Shown here: positions 1-9,522 of the stretch, one piece after another
How the letters are laid out: each line of letters starts with the position of its first letter
Position numbering within the stretch: the stretch's first letter is position 1
DNA from: Rosistilla carotiformis
GTDB taxonomy: Bacteria; Planctomycetota; Planctomycetia; Pirellulales; Pirellulaceae
NCBI RefSeq assembly: GCF_007753095.1
Contig: NZ_CP036348.1
Span: forward strand, 5,123,411 to 5,187,410
DNA length: 64,000 bases
Direction of reading: 5' to 3'
Position numbers and translations under genes: made by a program
The notes under the pieces: generated by a model
What the model saw: the letters and a program-made list of their open reading frames with translations, nothing else
Databases searched by the model: none
Told to the model about the DNA's origin: nothing

Positions 1-108
1 CCAGGACGGGCTGATCCGCCGGTCCTGGGAGCGTCGCCGCTTTAGAAACGCTACGAACCCCTTCTCTCGCAAATCCATTCCCCCCTCTCGTTTCGGAGCT
101 CCATTCTC
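1..108. other. Left-edge non-coding stretch with a small hairpin
   Basis: CCAGGAC (1-7) can pair with GTCCTGG (22-28), a 7-bp stem that could be a weak terminator of a gene lying to the left. Frame 1 is open until a TAG at 43-45, so the first 45 bases could instead be the tail of that gene. The fragment is too short to identify. The rest is the leader of the lipoprotein gene, with GGAG at 95-98. Confidence 0.3.
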
Positions 109-573
109 ATGACTTTTGTTAGTGATCGTCGATTGTTCTGTGTCGCTTCTATGTTGGTTCTGCTGGCCGCTGGTTGCGACGGCGGTCCACCATTGGCCGA
201 TGTCTATCCTGCATCGGGACGCGTGCTTTTGGATGGCAAGCCGGTCGAAGGTGTCTCGGTCTCGTTGCTCCCAGAAGCGGGAGTCTCCGGACGTGGTGGC
301 TTTGCCCTCACCGATGCGAATGGCGCGTTCACCGTCACGTCGGTTGAAGGACAAGACGGAGTCCAGCCAGGAAAATACAAAGTCCTCTTCCAAAAGCTGG
401 CTCAACCCGACGGCTCCCCGATTCCTCCTGGAGCGTCCGCGGCGGATGTGGGTGCTGAAAACATCTTGCCTCCCGCCTACAACAGTCCGGAAATGTGCAC
501 GATGTTTGCGGACATCCAAGCCGGAACCAATCCAGAAATGGAATTTGATCTGAATTCCAAACGCAAGCGCTAG
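109..573 (+). CDS. Lipoprotein with a carboxypeptidase-regulatory-like domain
   Basis: The 154-residue protein begins with a positively charged n-region, a hydrophobic stretch and a lipobox ending LLAAGC (Cys about 23), so it should be lipid-anchored. The rest matches the short beta-sandwich (transthyretin-like or carboxypeptidase-regulatory) proteins that planctomycetes encode in large numbers: a GRVLLDGKPVEGVSVSL start, then FALTDANGAFTV and a PGKYKV segment. GGAG lies 10 nt before the ATG. In planctomycetes these genes often follow a DUF1559 pilin-like gene, which here would lie off the left edge. Its 3' end faces the M20 gene across 15 nt. The ligand or partner is unknown; calcium, sugar or protein binding would all suit the fold. 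Confidence 0.82.
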   Translation: MTFVSDRRLFCVASMLVLLAAGCDGGPPLADVYPASGRVLLDGKPVEGVSVSLLPEAGVSGRGGFALTDANGAFTVTSVEGQDGVQPGKYKVLFQKLAQPDGSPIPPGASAADVGAENILPPAYNSPEMCTMFADIQAGTNPEMEFDLNSKRKR

Positions 574-588
574 GTCGACCGCACGGAC

Positions 589-1815
589 CTAACCGATCGA
601 TTCCCCGCCACGCGCATAAGCTGTCAACAGACGGACTATCGACGTGGCTTTGGGGACAAGGGTCGCGGTGTCGACCCATTCTTCGGGGCTGTGGAGATTG
701 CCGCCGCGAGGCCCCAGGGTGTCGACGTTCGGCAACCCATAAAAGGCGAGCTTGCTGCCATCGCATGCACCACCGGTTGGCTGCCATCGAATCGCCGGAT
801 CGGTCGTGGCGATGGATGCTTCCACCGCCCGCTGGATCGCCCACGTCGAAGCGTCGACGATTTTGGGTGGCGCATGAAATCCACCATGCAATGCGACAGA
901 AAAGCCTTCGTTGGAATTCGCCCGTTCAACGATCCGTCGCAACTGACTTTCAAATTGCGATTGCGCGGCTCGATCGTCCACCCGAACATTCAATCGGCCA
1001 ATCGCGAGATCGGGAACACGGTTCAACGGACCGCCTCCTTCGATTCGGCCGACATTCACCGTCGTGCCCAATTGAAAGTCGTTCAACCGATCGATCTCGC
1101 CGATCAACTTGGCCAACAACACGATTGCGTTGCGGCCGCTCTCAGGATCACGCCCGGCGTGCGCAGAACGACCGCGAACGATGACGGTGAAATTTCCCGA
1201 ACCCTTTCGATCCGAGACCATCGCGCCGTCGGGAAGACAGGGTTCGAACAGCAACCCAAAATCGTGCGCTACCGCCAGCTGTTGAAACAGCCCTGCGCTG
1301 GCGGGGGAACCGATCTCTTCATCGGGATTTAAGACGGCCGTCCAACCGATTTCCTCCGCCAACTGGAAACGTTCGATCGCAGCCAACGCCCACATCATCA
1401 CCAACAGCCCCCCTTTGGCATCGACGACACCGGGACCGCCTAGGCGATGGGAATCGAGCCACCGACATTGCTTGAAGACGCTATCAGCTTCGTAGACCGT
1501 ATCGAAGTGAATCGCCAACAGCACTCGTCGCGATGCGTCGGGCCGACGACTCGCAACCAACGCATCGACGGTCTTCCAAGAAACCAATTCGCCATATGCG
1601 TCGATCTCTTGAATCTCGGTCACCGGCGTAGGCTGCAACGTCAGCCCATGTTGCTGCCAATCGGATCGCAGCCGATCCGCCATCCGTTGCAAGCCGCGGG
1701 TGTCGTGCGACCCCGACGCGATCTCGGCCCACTGGATCAATTGGTCCGTGATCGCGGCTTGCTCTGATTCCAACCACAGGCAAGCAGCGTGCAATCGATC
1801 CGATGGCGTTTCCAA
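589..1815 (-). CDS. M20-family zinc metallopeptidase / deacylase
   Basis: This 408-residue protein carries the full M20 set of motifs: HFDTVY (His103, Asp105), GGPGVVDAKGG (bridging Asp132), NPDEEIGS (catalytic Glu166 and metal-binding Glu167), a metal ligand Glu191, the dimerisation-lid motif GRSAHAGR, and a C-terminal GGNLHSPEE with His375. It is closest in pattern to the ArgE/DapE/CPG2 branch, which hydrolyses N-acyl amino acids or C-terminal glutamates in the cytoplasm; the exact substrate cannot be read from the sequence. The start is a TTG, supported by GGAGG 10 nt upstream on the minus strand. It lies 60 nt downstream of ftsH and is probably co-transcribed with it. No signal peptide is visible. 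Confidence 0.88.
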   Translation of the reverse strand: METPSDRLHAACLWLESEQAAITDQLIQWAEIASGSHDTRGLQRMADRLRSDWQQHGLTLQPTPVTEIQEIDAYGELVSWKTVDALVASRRPDASRRVLLAIHFDTVYEADSVFKQCRWLDSHRLGGPGVVDAKGGLLVMMWALAAIERFQLAEEIGWTAVLNPDEEIGSPASAGLFQQLAVAHDFGLLFEPCLPDGAMVSDRKGSGNFTVIVRGRSAHAGRDPESGRNAIVLLAKLIGEIDRLNDFQLGTTVNVGRIEGGGPLNRVPDLAIGRLNVRVDDRAAQSQFESQLRRIVERANSNEGFSVALHGGFHAPPKIVDASTWAIQRAVEASIATTDPAIRWQPTGGACDGSKLAFYGLPNVDTLGPRGGNLHSPEEWVDTATLVPKATSIVRLLTAYARGGESIG

Positions 1816-1875
1816 AGGAGCAAACCCTCCAGTTTCCTGTGGACGAACCGGTGCTTCCCCGGCACAACGCTGACC

Positions 1876-3945
1876 CTAACCGCTCTGCGATTCCCCTTTC
1901 GGGTTCCCCTCGGTAATGTTTCCTGCACGATCGCGACGGGGCGTCGCCGTCCCCGGAACCACGCGTGGGCTGGGCGAATGGGCTTCGATGATCTGCAGCA
2001 ATTCGGCGCCGTCCATCGATTCGATTTCCAACAACCGATGGGTGATCGCTTCCAGCGCATCGCGACGGATCGCCAAGATTTCGTTCGTTGCTCGCAACGC
2101 TTCGTTGATGATCCGCTTGACCTCTTCATCGATTTCGCGGGCCGTCTGTTCGCTGTGCATCCGCGCGTAGCTGCCTTCGCCGCCAGTCGCCAAAAACGCC
2201 GACTGATTGCTCTGCCGGAAATTGATCCGTCCCAATCGGCTCATGCCATAATCCATCACCATCGATCGAGCGGTCTGAGTGGCGCGTTCAAGATCGTTTT
2301 GGGCTCCGGTACTGATGTCAGAGAAGACCATCTCTTCGGTCAACGTGCCGCCCAACAGAACCTTGATTTGACTTTCCAGTTCCCCCTGCGTCATGAGATA
2401 GCGATCCCCTTCGGGACGCTGCATCGTATAACCCAACGCTGCTAGACCACGCGGAATGATCGAAACCTTATGCACACGATGCGTGTTCGGCAGGCTGCAA
2501 GCCACCAACGCGTGCCCCGCTTCGTGGTAGGCGACGCGCACCTTTTCGTCTTGATCCATCACGCGGTTTTTCTTTTCCAAACCGGCGGTAACCCGTTCGA
2601 CTCCCTCGTTAAATTCGTACATCCCGACCGATTTCTTTTCGGCACGAGCGGCCAACAGCGCCGCTTCGTTGACGAGGTTGGCAAGGTCAGCACCGACAAA
2701 CCCACTGGTGATCGACGCGATCCCCTTGAGATCGACGTCTTCATCCAATTTGACGTTCTTGACGTGCACCTTCAGGATTTCTTCACGGCCGCCGATGTCA
2801 GGACGATCGACCAGCACGTGGCGATCAAATCGACCCGGTCGCATCAGCGCGGGGTCGAGCGTTTCGGGACGGTTGGTTGCCGCGATCACGATCACGCTGG
2901 TGTTGCTGTCGAAACCATCCATCTCGACCAACAAAGCATTCAGGGTTTGCTCACGCTCATCGTGTCCCCCCATCATGTTGTTACCGCGACTCTTGCCCAA
3001 GGCGTCCATTTCATCGATGAAGATGATGCATGGGGCTCGGCTGGCCGCTTGTTGGAACATATCGCGAACGCGAGCTGCACCGACACCGACGAACATTTCC
3101 ACAAAATCGCTGCCCGAGAGACCAAAGAACGGCACACCCGCTTCGCCGGCGATCGCTTTGGCAAGCATCGTCTTGCCGGTACCGGGAGGGCCCACTAACA
3201 GAACGCCCTTGGGAATTCGGCCTCCCAGCTTTTGATATTTGTCGCTGTGCTTCAAGAAGTCGACGACTTCGCTGACCTCTTCGACCGCTTCGTCGATTCC
3301 GGCGACATCTTTGAATGTGATCGCCAGATCTTCTTGCGCGTACAACTTGCCTTTGCTGCGGCCGAAGGACATCGGTGAACCGACTCCGCCAATCTTGCGG
3401 AACATAAAGACGGTCAACGCAATGATCACCGCAATCATCAGCAGCGGCGGGCCCCAATCCGAAACCAAGTCGGACCGTTCGCTGTGCCCCCAAGAAATAT
3501 TCGCGTCGTTGAACATCGCCGTCAGCCGCTGTTCCTCATCGGCATTCAACGCCGATCGGATCGTCTTGAAACTGACTTCTTTCGGCTCGCCGACCGGCTT
3601 GCCATCTTTCATCGGACGATAGAAGACTTCGCCCGTGATCACATTTTGGGCGATGCTGATGTTGTGTGGCTTACTGTATTCGCCCCGTTCCTTCGGGTCG
3701 CGGACCAACGCGACGACGAGACGACTTTGCTTATCGGAATCGTCGACAAGCGCCAACGAATTCTTCTCGGCGTACTTTGTCGCCTGGACCAATTCGACGA
3801 AGTCGGAGTAGCGGATCGCGTAATGCGTGCTGTTGACCAGATAGGCGCAGGCCACGACCGTTGCCGTGACGGCAAGCAACAGCCACAGGACGGCTCCGCC
3901 ACCGCGATTTTCTTCGTCTTTATTGTCTTTACGATTGTCGCTCAT
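1876..3945 (-). CDS. ftsH: ATP-dependent zinc metalloprotease FtsH
   Basis: FtsH is a membrane-anchored AAA+ protease that degrades membrane and regulatory proteins. From the ATG at 3945 the product is 689 residues. Transmembrane helix 1 spans about 19-40, an extracytoplasmic domain follows, and helix 2 spans about 167-184. Then come the AAA module with Walker A GPPGTGKT (252-259), Walker [13 protein letters not shown], the second region of homology [20 protein letters not shown], and the protease site HEAGH (474-478) with a downstream Asp in the FSDIST segment. An in-frame GTG at 3960 would add five residues; the ATG after AAAGG looks better although that spacing is long. The extracytoplasmic insert is typical of planctomycete FtsH. 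The M20 gene follows directly. Confidence 0.95.
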   Translation of the reverse strand: MSDNRKDNKDEENRGGGAVLWLLLAVTATVVACAYLVNSTHYAIRYSDFVELVQATKYAEKNSLALVDDSDKQSRLVVALVRDPKERGEYSKPHNISIAQNVITGEVFYRPMKDGKPVGEPKEVSFKTIRSALNADEEQRLTAMFNDANISWGHSERSDLVSDWGPPLLMIAVIIALTVFMFRKIGGVGSPMSFGRSKGKLYAQEDLAITFKDVAGIDEAVEEVSEVVDFLKHSDKYQKLGGRIPKGVLLVGPPGTGKTMLAKAIAGEAGVPFFGLSGSDFVEMFVGVGAARVRDMFQQAASRAPCIIFIDEMDALGKSRGNNMMGGHDEREQTLNALLVEMDGFDSNTSVIVIAATNRPETLDPALMRPGRFDRHVLVDRPDIGGREEILKVHVKNVKLDEDVDLKGIASITSGFVGADLANLVNEAALLAARAEKKSVGMYEFNEGVERVTAGLEKKNRVMDQDEKVRVAYHEAGHALVACSLPNTHRVHKVSIIPRGLAALGYTMQRPEGDRYLMTQGELESQIKVLLGGTLTEEMVFSDISTGAQNDLERATQTARSMVMDYGMSRLGRINFRQSNQSAFLATGGEGSYARMHSEQTAREIDEEVKRIINEALRATNEILAIRRDALEAITHRLLEIESMDGAELLQIIEAHSPSPRVVPGTATPRRDRAGNITEGNPKGESQSG

Positions 3946-4173
3946 CGAATTCTGATGCACCTTTGCGTGTGGTAGACGTATCTCGTTTCAAGGGCTTGGG
4001 TTGCGGCAGAACCGTCGCAATCCTAGAATCCCTTCGACGCGGGCGTGTCTTCAATCAACGTCTTGATTGTTTGGCCCCAAGAGGCAATCGACAACCCCTG
4101 TATCGTTCATACTACATAGGTGGGGAAGGTTCCTACCAACCAGCGACGTTTCTTTTCCCTATTGAACGCATTG

Positions 4174-5352
4174 ATGGCCGTATCAACTCGGAATGTCGCT
4201 ATCCTTGGCGCAACCGGCAGCATCGGGCGAGCAACCTTGGACGTGGTTGCTTCGCTAGGAGCCCCCTGGGCAGTTTGGGGCGTCTCCGGACATTCTCGCG
4301 TTGAAGAACTCAGCCAAATCGCACGGCAGACAATTCCGGAAATCGTCGCGCTGACCGGCGACGCGAATCCCCAATCGATCGATCTGCCCGGCAAATCGCG
4401 TTTGTTAACCGGTCCGGATGCCCTGATCGAATTGGCCACCGCGCCGGAGGTCGACGTCGTGATGGCTGCGATCGTGGGCCGCGCCGGTTTGGAAAGCACG
4501 TTGGCGGCGCTGCAAGCCGGAAAGCGAGTGGCGCTAGCAAATAAGGAAGCACTGGTTGTTGGTGGCCCTTTGGTACATGCGATGCGGCATAATGGCAGCG
4601 AGTTGCTGCCGGTTGATAGCGAGCATTCGGCGATCTTTCAATGCCTGACCAGCGGCGGCGGATCGCTTGCCGAAGGGAAGAAGTCGGTTCGCAAGTTAAT
4701 CCTGACCAGCAGTGGCGGACCGTTTCGCACCTGGACGACGGCGCAGATGCGCGACGCATCGGTCGAAGACGCGCTGAAGCACCCCACATGGAACATGGGG
4801 CGAAAAATCTCCATCGATTCGGCCACCATGCTGAATAAGGGGCTCGAAGTCATCGAAGCCCGTTGGCTGTTCGATATCCCGGCGGAGAAGATCGAAGTCG
4901 TCGTGCATCCGCAATCGATCATCCATTCGATGGTTGAATTCGAGGACGGATCGATCCTGGCGCAATTAAGCCCTCCCGATATGCGTTTGCCAATTCAATA
5001 CGCATTGACGTATCCTGAACGCCTGCCGTGCATCGCGCCGCCGCTGGATCGATCGTGTCCGTGGGATCTTTCCTTGGAACCTGTCGATCACGATCGATTC
5101 CCCGCGTTAAACCTGGCGTTTGAAGTCGCTCGGGTGGGTGGAACCGCTGGCGCCGTGGTCAACGCAGCAAATGAACAAGCGGTTGCTCTGTTTCTCGACA
5201 GGCAGATCCGGTTTACTGATATTGTGCCAGCATGTCGTATGGCACTCGAAAATCATCAACATGAAAGCGATCCTTCGTTACAGCGGCTGTTGCAGCTGGA
5301 TCGATGGGCTCGCGCGGAGGTGCAGCGGTGGAGCTGTGGAATGCAGGCATAA
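4174..5352 (+). CDS. dxr: 1-deoxy-D-xylulose 5-phosphate reductoisomerase
   Basis: Dxr (IspC) converts DXP to 2-C-methyl-D-erythritol 4-phosphate with NADPH, the committing step of the MEP isoprenoid pathway, in the cytoplasm. The 392-residue product has the NADPH fold motif GATGSIG (12-18), LANKEALVVGG, the metal-binding PVDSEHSA segment (Asp148, Glu150), SSGGPF, NMGRKISIDSATMLNKGLE and VHPQSIIHSM. I use the ATG at 4174 because the family begins right before the Rossmann strand. An in-frame GTG at 4120 would add 18 residues of unlike composition. The neighbouring rseP start overlaps the 3' end, an arrangement known in many bacteria where dxr precedes the site-2 protease gene. Confidence 0.95.
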   Translation: MAVSTRNVAILGATGSIGRATLDVVASLGAPWAVWGVSGHSRVEELSQIARQTIPEIVALTGDANPQSIDLPGKSRLLTGPDALIELATAPEVDVVMAAIVGRAGLESTLAALQAGKRVALANKEALVVGGPLVHAMRHNGSELLPVDSEHSAIFQCLTSGGGSLAEGKKSVRKLILTSSGGPFRTWTTAQMRDASVEDALKHPTWNMGRKISIDSATMLNKGLEVIEARWLFDIPAEKIEVVVHPQSIIHSMVEFEDGSILAQLSPPDMRLPIQYALTYPERLPCIAPPLDRSCPWDLSLEPVDHDRFPALNLAFEVARVGGTAGAVVNAANEQAVALFLDRQIRFTDIVPACRMALENHQHESDPSLQRLLQLDRWARAEVQRWSCGMQA

Positions 5353-7475
5353 TCGAACTTCTGGCGGATACCGATCCATCTTTACTGATGGCCATCCTGA
5401 CCAAGGTTGGCCTTTGGTTAAAGGTCGCCATCGGAATCGGCTTGGTCATCTTCGTCCACGAATTGGGGCACTTCGTTGCCGCCAAAAGCTGTGGGGTGAA
5501 GTGTGAGAAGTTCTACGTGGGCTTTGATGTCCCGATCAACATCGGGCCGATCAAGCTCCCCCGGACGCTGGGGAAATTCACTTGGGGGGAGACCGAATAC
5601 GGACTCGGCATCATCCCGCTGGGCGGGTACGTCAAAATGCTCGGCCAAGACGACGACCCACGCAAAGCGGCTGAAGAGAACAAACGGATTAAAATCGCCA
5701 ACGAAGAAGCGACTCCCGGCGATGAGACCGCGCCGCCGTACAAGCTCGATCCACGTAGCTTCCAAGCCAAAAGCGTGCTGCAGCGGATGTTTATCATCAG
5801 CGCTGGGGTGATCGTCAACGTGATCACGGCCGTCATGTTCGCCGCCGCGGCATTCTGGTACGGCGTGCCCTACACCCCCGCGATCATCGGATCGACCCAA
5901 CCGGGCGACCCCGCCTGGTTGGCAGGCATCCAGCCCGGTTCGCAAGTCGTTTCGGTCGGCACGATCGAAAATAACGATCAATTGCAGTTCCGGGACATGC
6001 GTTCGGAGATCCTTGAACAAGGCTTGGATGATAAAACCAAACCGGTCGCCTTTACCGTTCGCAAGGATGGCGAAGAGACTTCGTACCAATTGATCCCGAC
6101 GCTCCGCTACGATCCCAAGAAGATCGCCGTCGCCATCGGCGTGGTCCCTCAATTGTCGACGACCCTTGCGACCGACGTCACGTTTTACCCCAACAGTGCT
6201 GCGGCGACCGTGCTCGACAAAAGCTTCGGCGGTGCCCAAGCGATCGAACTCGACGGCGTCGCGCTGCCGGAAACCGAAGGGGACATCTATCTGACACCGA
6301 TCGTCGAAGCGATGCGGGTCAAAGCTTCCGCGCCGATCGAGTTGACGTTTTTGTTGACCGATGAATCGAAGAAAACGATCACGCTCCCCCCTCAGAACAT
6401 GAAATCGCTGGGGGGCACCTTTGGCGTCGGGCCAATCACCGGCTTGGTTCAAGGAGGCAATGCGGAGAAGGCGGGCCTGAAACCGGGCGATCAAATCATT
6501 CGATTTGATGGGCAGGATCAATTGTCCGCATTCGCGCTCCGCGACCTAGCCTATCAACGCGACAGCGCCGTCGAAATCGTGGTGCAACGCGCCACCGAGG
6601 GAAGCGAACCCGAAGAGATTACCTTTAATGTAGCCCCCGACGCGGTCAGCGCTCCGCCCGAAGCCAGTGGCATCGACTTGGCATTGGATCGCTTCGGCAT
6701 CGCGTATACCGCTTCGAATCGACTCGCAACGGTCGACGAAGGAAGCCCGTTGGCGGCCTCGTTTGAGCCGGGTGACCAGATCACGCGGATCACCGTCTCG
6801 TGGAACAACGACGCCGAGAAGAAGGAACTCAGCGGCTTTGTGCCGATGAAACTCCTGAACGATTCGTGGGATATCGACGACTTTTACACCGTCCCGATGC
6901 TGGTTGCCAACCTGCAGATGCTTCCCGCGGGTACCGAGATCCGCGTTCTGGGGGCCAAGGGAGACACCGCCGATGGGAAAGTCATCGACACCGTCGTGAA
7001 ACTGAAGTCCGACTCCGACCAATACTGGCCCGAACGAGGCCTGCGGTTTGAAACGATTAAGCGGATCCATCGTGCCGATTCGTTGGCCGCCGCCTTCAGC
7101 CTGGGCTACAACGAAGCGGTCCATCGCGGCAAAGGAGTGCTCCGGTTCTTGAAAATGTTGGTGACCGGACGTTTGAAAGCCGATCTGCTGGGCGGCCCGG
7201 TGGCGATCTTTACGATCGCTGGCTCGCACGCCGCCGAAGGCATCCCCCGTTTGTTAATGTTCTTGACCTTCTTAAGTATTAACTTGGCGATCCTGAACTT
7301 CTTGCCGATTCCCGCCCTCGATGGTGGACACATGGTCTTCCTGATCGCCGAAGCGGTGCTCGGCCGACCGGTCGACGAAGAATGGCAAGCGCGTTTGACG
7401 ATGGTCGGCGTGCTGATGCTGCTGGGGTTGATGGCGTTTGCGTTCTACAACGATATCGCCCGTTTGATCGGCTGA
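5328..7475 (+). CDS. rseP: RIP metalloprotease RseP (site-2 protease)
   Basis: RseP cleaves transmembrane segments, classically of anti-sigma factors after a first cut by DegS-type proteases, and removes leftover signal peptides. The product has the zinc motif HELGH (44-48) in its first membrane helix, and NFLPIPALDGGH with the third zinc ligand Asp665 near the C-terminus. The body, about 715 residues, is far longer than the 450 of E. coli RseP. It holds an enlarged extracytoplasmic part with at least two PDZ-like modules (around FGVGPITGLVQGGNAEKAGL and TVDEGSPLAASFEPGDQI). I chose the GTG at 5328 because GGAGG (5316-5320) sits 7 nt upstream. Starts at ATG 5304 or ATG 5388 are possible. It overlaps dxr by 25 nt, suggesting coupled translation. 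Confidence 0.93.
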   Translation: MELWNAGIIELLADTDPSLLMAILTKVGLWLKVAIGIGLVIFVHELGHFVAAKSCGVKCEKFYVGFDVPINIGPIKLPRTLGKFTWGETEYGLGIIPLGGYVKMLGQDDDPRKAAEENKRIKIANEEATPGDETAPPYKLDPRSFQAKSVLQRMFIISAGVIVNVITAVMFAAAAFWYGVPYTPAIIGSTQPGDPAWLAGIQPGSQVVSVGTIENNDQLQFRDMRSEILEQGLDDKTKPVAFTVRKDGEETSYQLIPTLRYDPKKIAVAIGVVPQLSTTLATDVTFYPNSAAATVLDKSFGGAQAIELDGVALPETEGDIYLTPIVEAMRVKASAPIELTFLLTDESKKTITLPPQNMKSLGGTFGVGPITGLVQGGNAEKAGLKPGDQIIRFDGQDQLSAFALRDLAYQRDSAVEIVVQRATEGSEPEEITFNVAPDAVSAPPEASGIDLALDRFGIAYTASNRLATVDEGSPLAASFEPGDQITRITVSWNNDAEKKELSGFVPMKLLNDSWDIDDFYTVPMLVANLQMLPAGTEIRVLGAKGDTADGKVIDTVVKLKSDSDQYWPERGLRFETIKRIHRADSLAAAFSLGYNEAVHRGKGVLRFLKMLVTGRLKADLLGGPVAIFTIAGSHAAEGIPRLLMFLTFLSINLAILNFLPIPALDGGHMVFLIAEAVLGRPVDEEWQARLTMVGVLMLLGLMAFAFYNDIARLIG

Positions 7476-7500
7476 CCGCCGGCAGCGTAAACGGAATCTT

Positions 7501-7545
7501 GCAAAGAGCCACAGGCGGTCCTCGGATCGTGTGTGGCTCTTTTGC
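7501..7545 (+). terminator. Intrinsic terminator after rseP
   Basis: AAGAGCCACA within 7501-7513 pairs with TGTGGCTCTT starting at 7532. The stem is 10 bp, closed by an 18-nt loop and followed by a short T run. It lies 26 nt after the rseP stop and should end the dxr-rseP transcript. Confidence 0.7.
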
Positions 7546-7774
7546 ATTACGGTCATGGGCGGCTTGCTGGAACGATTGGTCTCGCCTGGGCGGGAAGCGG
7601 AATTTTGGGGGGCGATGGCCGACGCACGCCATCCAGTTTTTCCATTTTGCCTGATTGAACCAGCCGACCCAGACTGCTATCCTGCCACTCTCTTCGACGC
7701 ACTCGCGGGGCAACTTGCGAGTCTTGCGCCATCTATTCCCAATGCATTTTGACGGACCCGAGAGAGGCTTGCCC

Positions 7775-8350
7775 ATGTTTCATCGCTTTTTAATCGGTTG
7801 CGCGATCGCGCTGTTTTCGTCCTCGATCTCGATCGCTCAAGACCTACAGCCGATTGCGGAACCCGAATCCCGCTTGCGTGCTCCCGATGCGAAACCACAG
7901 GTGCAACCGCTGCCAGTGGTCGTCGAATTGTTGGACGATGTGCGCGACCTGAACGGATCGCTGTTGGATACAAACGACTTGGAGGTGAAGACCGCTTTCG
8001 GAATCGCCAAGATGCCGTTGACCGAAGTACTGGGGATTCGGATGGCCCGCGATGAAACGGAACTGACGACGATCGTGCTGCACAACGGAGATATCATCAC
8101 CGGCAAGGTGGACATTCAAAATCTGCTGGTGCAGACCTCGTGGGGCAAATCGGAAGTCAACGGCAACAACCTCGGATCGATCTTCTTCGACGAAGGCCTT
8201 TCCTGGAAAGGCTTGAAATTATTGGCGGGCGAAAAGTGGACGCTGGAAAAAGCAGAAGAACTGGCGCCTTCGCCAACGGCCCAAGCCAGTGCTGCGGCCC
8301 CCAAAACCAACGCCCCTCGGGCTGCCCAATCGGTGCTTGTCAGTCCCTAG
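7775..8350 (+). CDS. Secreted planctomycete protein of unknown function
   Basis: The 191-residue product starts with a signal peptide (MFHRFLIGCAIALFSSSIS followed by IAQ). The ATG at 7775 has GAGG 7 nt upstream, which decides it over more upstream starts. The mature part holds two similar beta-rich modules. One is centred on ELLDDVRDLNGSLLDTNDLE with KTAFGIAKMPLTEVLGIRM. The other is centred on TTIVLHNGDIITGKVDIQNL with VQTSWGKSEVNGNNLGSIFF. Their spacing resembles the small LSm-like beta barrels found in many planctomycete envelope proteins. The tail is rich in Ala, Pro and Thr and probably disordered. I cannot assign a function. It stands alone between a terminator and the cold-shock gene. 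Confidence 0.75.
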   Translation: MFHRFLIGCAIALFSSSISIAQDLQPIAEPESRLRAPDAKPQVQPLPVVVELLDDVRDLNGSLLDTNDLEVKTAFGIAKMPLTEVLGIRMARDETELTTIVLHNGDIITGKVDIQNLLVQTSWGKSEVNGNNLGSIFFDEGLSWKGLKLLAGEKWTLEKAEELAPSPTAQASAAAPKTNAPRAAQSVLVSP

Positions 8351-8596
8351 TTCCTTGCCAGAGGGCGTCTCGCCCGGCTTGAGCGTGTTCTGCAACGCAG
8401 CCCGCCAGAACCGGTTTCCGGATCGAAAAACCGGCGATCGCGAGGATTTGCTGGTCCGATCCGGTGGATTTCAACGGACATACCATCGCATCTCGCTTCG
8501 CGGTCCGATATGATGGCCGGTTGGCGGCAATTTACCGGAATGCTTTTGTTCCGGGATGTGCTGCAAGACTTAAATACTTGGTACAGGAATCGACTG

Positions 8597-8794
8597 ATGG
8601 CTGAAGGCACAATCAAACGTGTAACCGACAAAGGGTTCGGATTTATCGACACTGGAGGCGCAAAGGATTTGTTCTTCCACTCCTCCGCATTGGAAGGGGT
8701 ACGATTCGACGACCTGCGCGAAGGACAACGCGTTTCGTTTGAAGAAGGCCGCGGCCCGAAGGGTCCTTGCGCTGAAAACGTAAAAGTTCTTTAA
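8597..8794 (+). CDS. Cold-shock domain protein
   Basis: The 65-residue protein is a single cold-shock (OB-fold) domain that binds single-stranded RNA or DNA and melts secondary structure in mRNA. RNP1 reads KGFGFI (12-17) and RNP2 reads LFFHSS (25-30); the C-terminus GPCAENVKVL matches the last strand. AGGA precedes the ATG at suitable spacing, so the ATG at 8597 is the start. It differs from standard CspA in the GGAKD loop and in FEEGRGPKGP, as planctomycete versions often do. Structured RNA just downstream (8793-8955) could form part of its own mRNA, which would suit the RNA-chaperone role of the family. Confidence 0.92.
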   Translation: MAEGTIKRVTDKGFGFIDTGGAKDLFFHSSALEGVRFDDLREGQRVSFEEGRGPKGPCAENVKVL

Positions 8795-8955
8795 ATCGGA
8801 TTTCCGATTTGGTTTCACGGTGAAAATTGCCGCTGGCTTGATCAGGCTCGCACGGCGAGTCGCCACAGTTGGCACGGATGACTCGCCAGCGGAAATCGGC
8901 TCACCGTGAAACCCGAAAACACACGCTCCCCATCAACCATGACGGAAGGTTGATG
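8793..8955. repeat. Cluster of inverted repeats downstream of the cold-shock gene
   Basis: Several stems stand in series. AAATCGGA (8793-8800) pairs with TCCGATTT (8803-8810) and overlaps the csp stop. GGTTTCACGGTGA (8811-8823) pairs perfectly with TCACCGTGAAACC (8901-8913). Inside it CCGCTGG (8830-8836) pairs with CCAGCGG (8886-8892), and GGCGAGTC (8854-8861) pairs with GACTCGCC (8880-8887). CATCAACC (8931-8938) then pairs with GGTTGATG (8948-8955). No T run follows the large element, so it is not an ordinary terminator. It could be a 3' UTR structure, a small RNA or a remnant of a mobile inverted-repeat element. Confidence 0.55.
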
Positions 8956-9522
8956 TGCGTGTTCTCTCGCCCCGCTGCGGGCAACAACGTTCCCTTGCTG
9001 AACGTGCGAACGGAGCCGCATCGCTTGCGGCGGCACAGACGCGTTGCCCCGCAAATCTTATAATGGCGGCACCCTTTCTCGGTTCGACGCGCTGCGCATC
9101 TGGTGCATCTTGCCCAGGATTGATAGGCCGTTCATGTGGTGCCCCCCGGCGATCTTTCGGCCGCTTTCTAAGGTCTCAGAGACGGATTCAATGTTGACAT
9201 TTTATCCACATCGCGATGATAGGGGTTCGGCGTCAAAAACGTGTTTTGCAAACGGTGAAAAGACCGTTTCTGACTGGGTTTTGGTGACCGCTAAGGGAAC
9301 GTTCGGAAAAGCAGTGCGGAAGACTTGAAGAGAATGCTAGCTAACCTACAATCGGCCCATCAAAGCGAAACCGATGGAAATCGCGTAGGCTCGCATCCAG
9401 CGGACGGATGTCATCACGGATGGCGATCTGCCCAGGTTGATCTACCTGTTAGGCTTACGCAAGGTGAAGCATCGGACAGGGTTGTTTATTTGGCTATCCA
9501 TGATGGAGAGTAAGTCCTCGGA
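8956..9522 (+). other. Intergenic region upstream of dnaA
   Basis: About 570 nt carry no convincing gene; the short open frames here lack domain content and signals. The region holds further short inverted repeats (for example GCCGCA paired with TGCGGC near 9015-9032), a perfect -35 hexamer and one perfect DnaA box (listed separately). The leader from there to dnaA is about 300 nt. Confidence 0.5.
9194..9223 (+). promoter_or_regulatory. Likely dnaA promoter with a DnaA box in its spacer
   Basis: TTGACA at 9194-9199 is a perfect sigma-70-type -35 element. The consensus DnaA box TTATCCACA occupies 9202-9210, right inside the spacer. A -10-like GATAGG lies at 9218-9223, giving an 18-nt spacer. 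DnaA bound here would block RNA polymerase, so the layout fits DnaA autorepression. It is the only perfect DnaA box I found in 8795-9522, so an origin is possible but not shown. Confidence 0.6.

Noticed and set aside
5418-6521. Antisense open frame of 367 codons inside rseP
   Set aside because: No domains or start signals; it is a shadow of the RseP frame.
8869-9513. Several short frames between csp and dnaA
   Set aside because: They overlap strong inverted repeats and a promoter, and none has domain content.
8956-9522. Confirmed replication origin
   Set aside because: Only one perfect DnaA box and no AT-rich unwinding block are visible; I report it only as a candidate.
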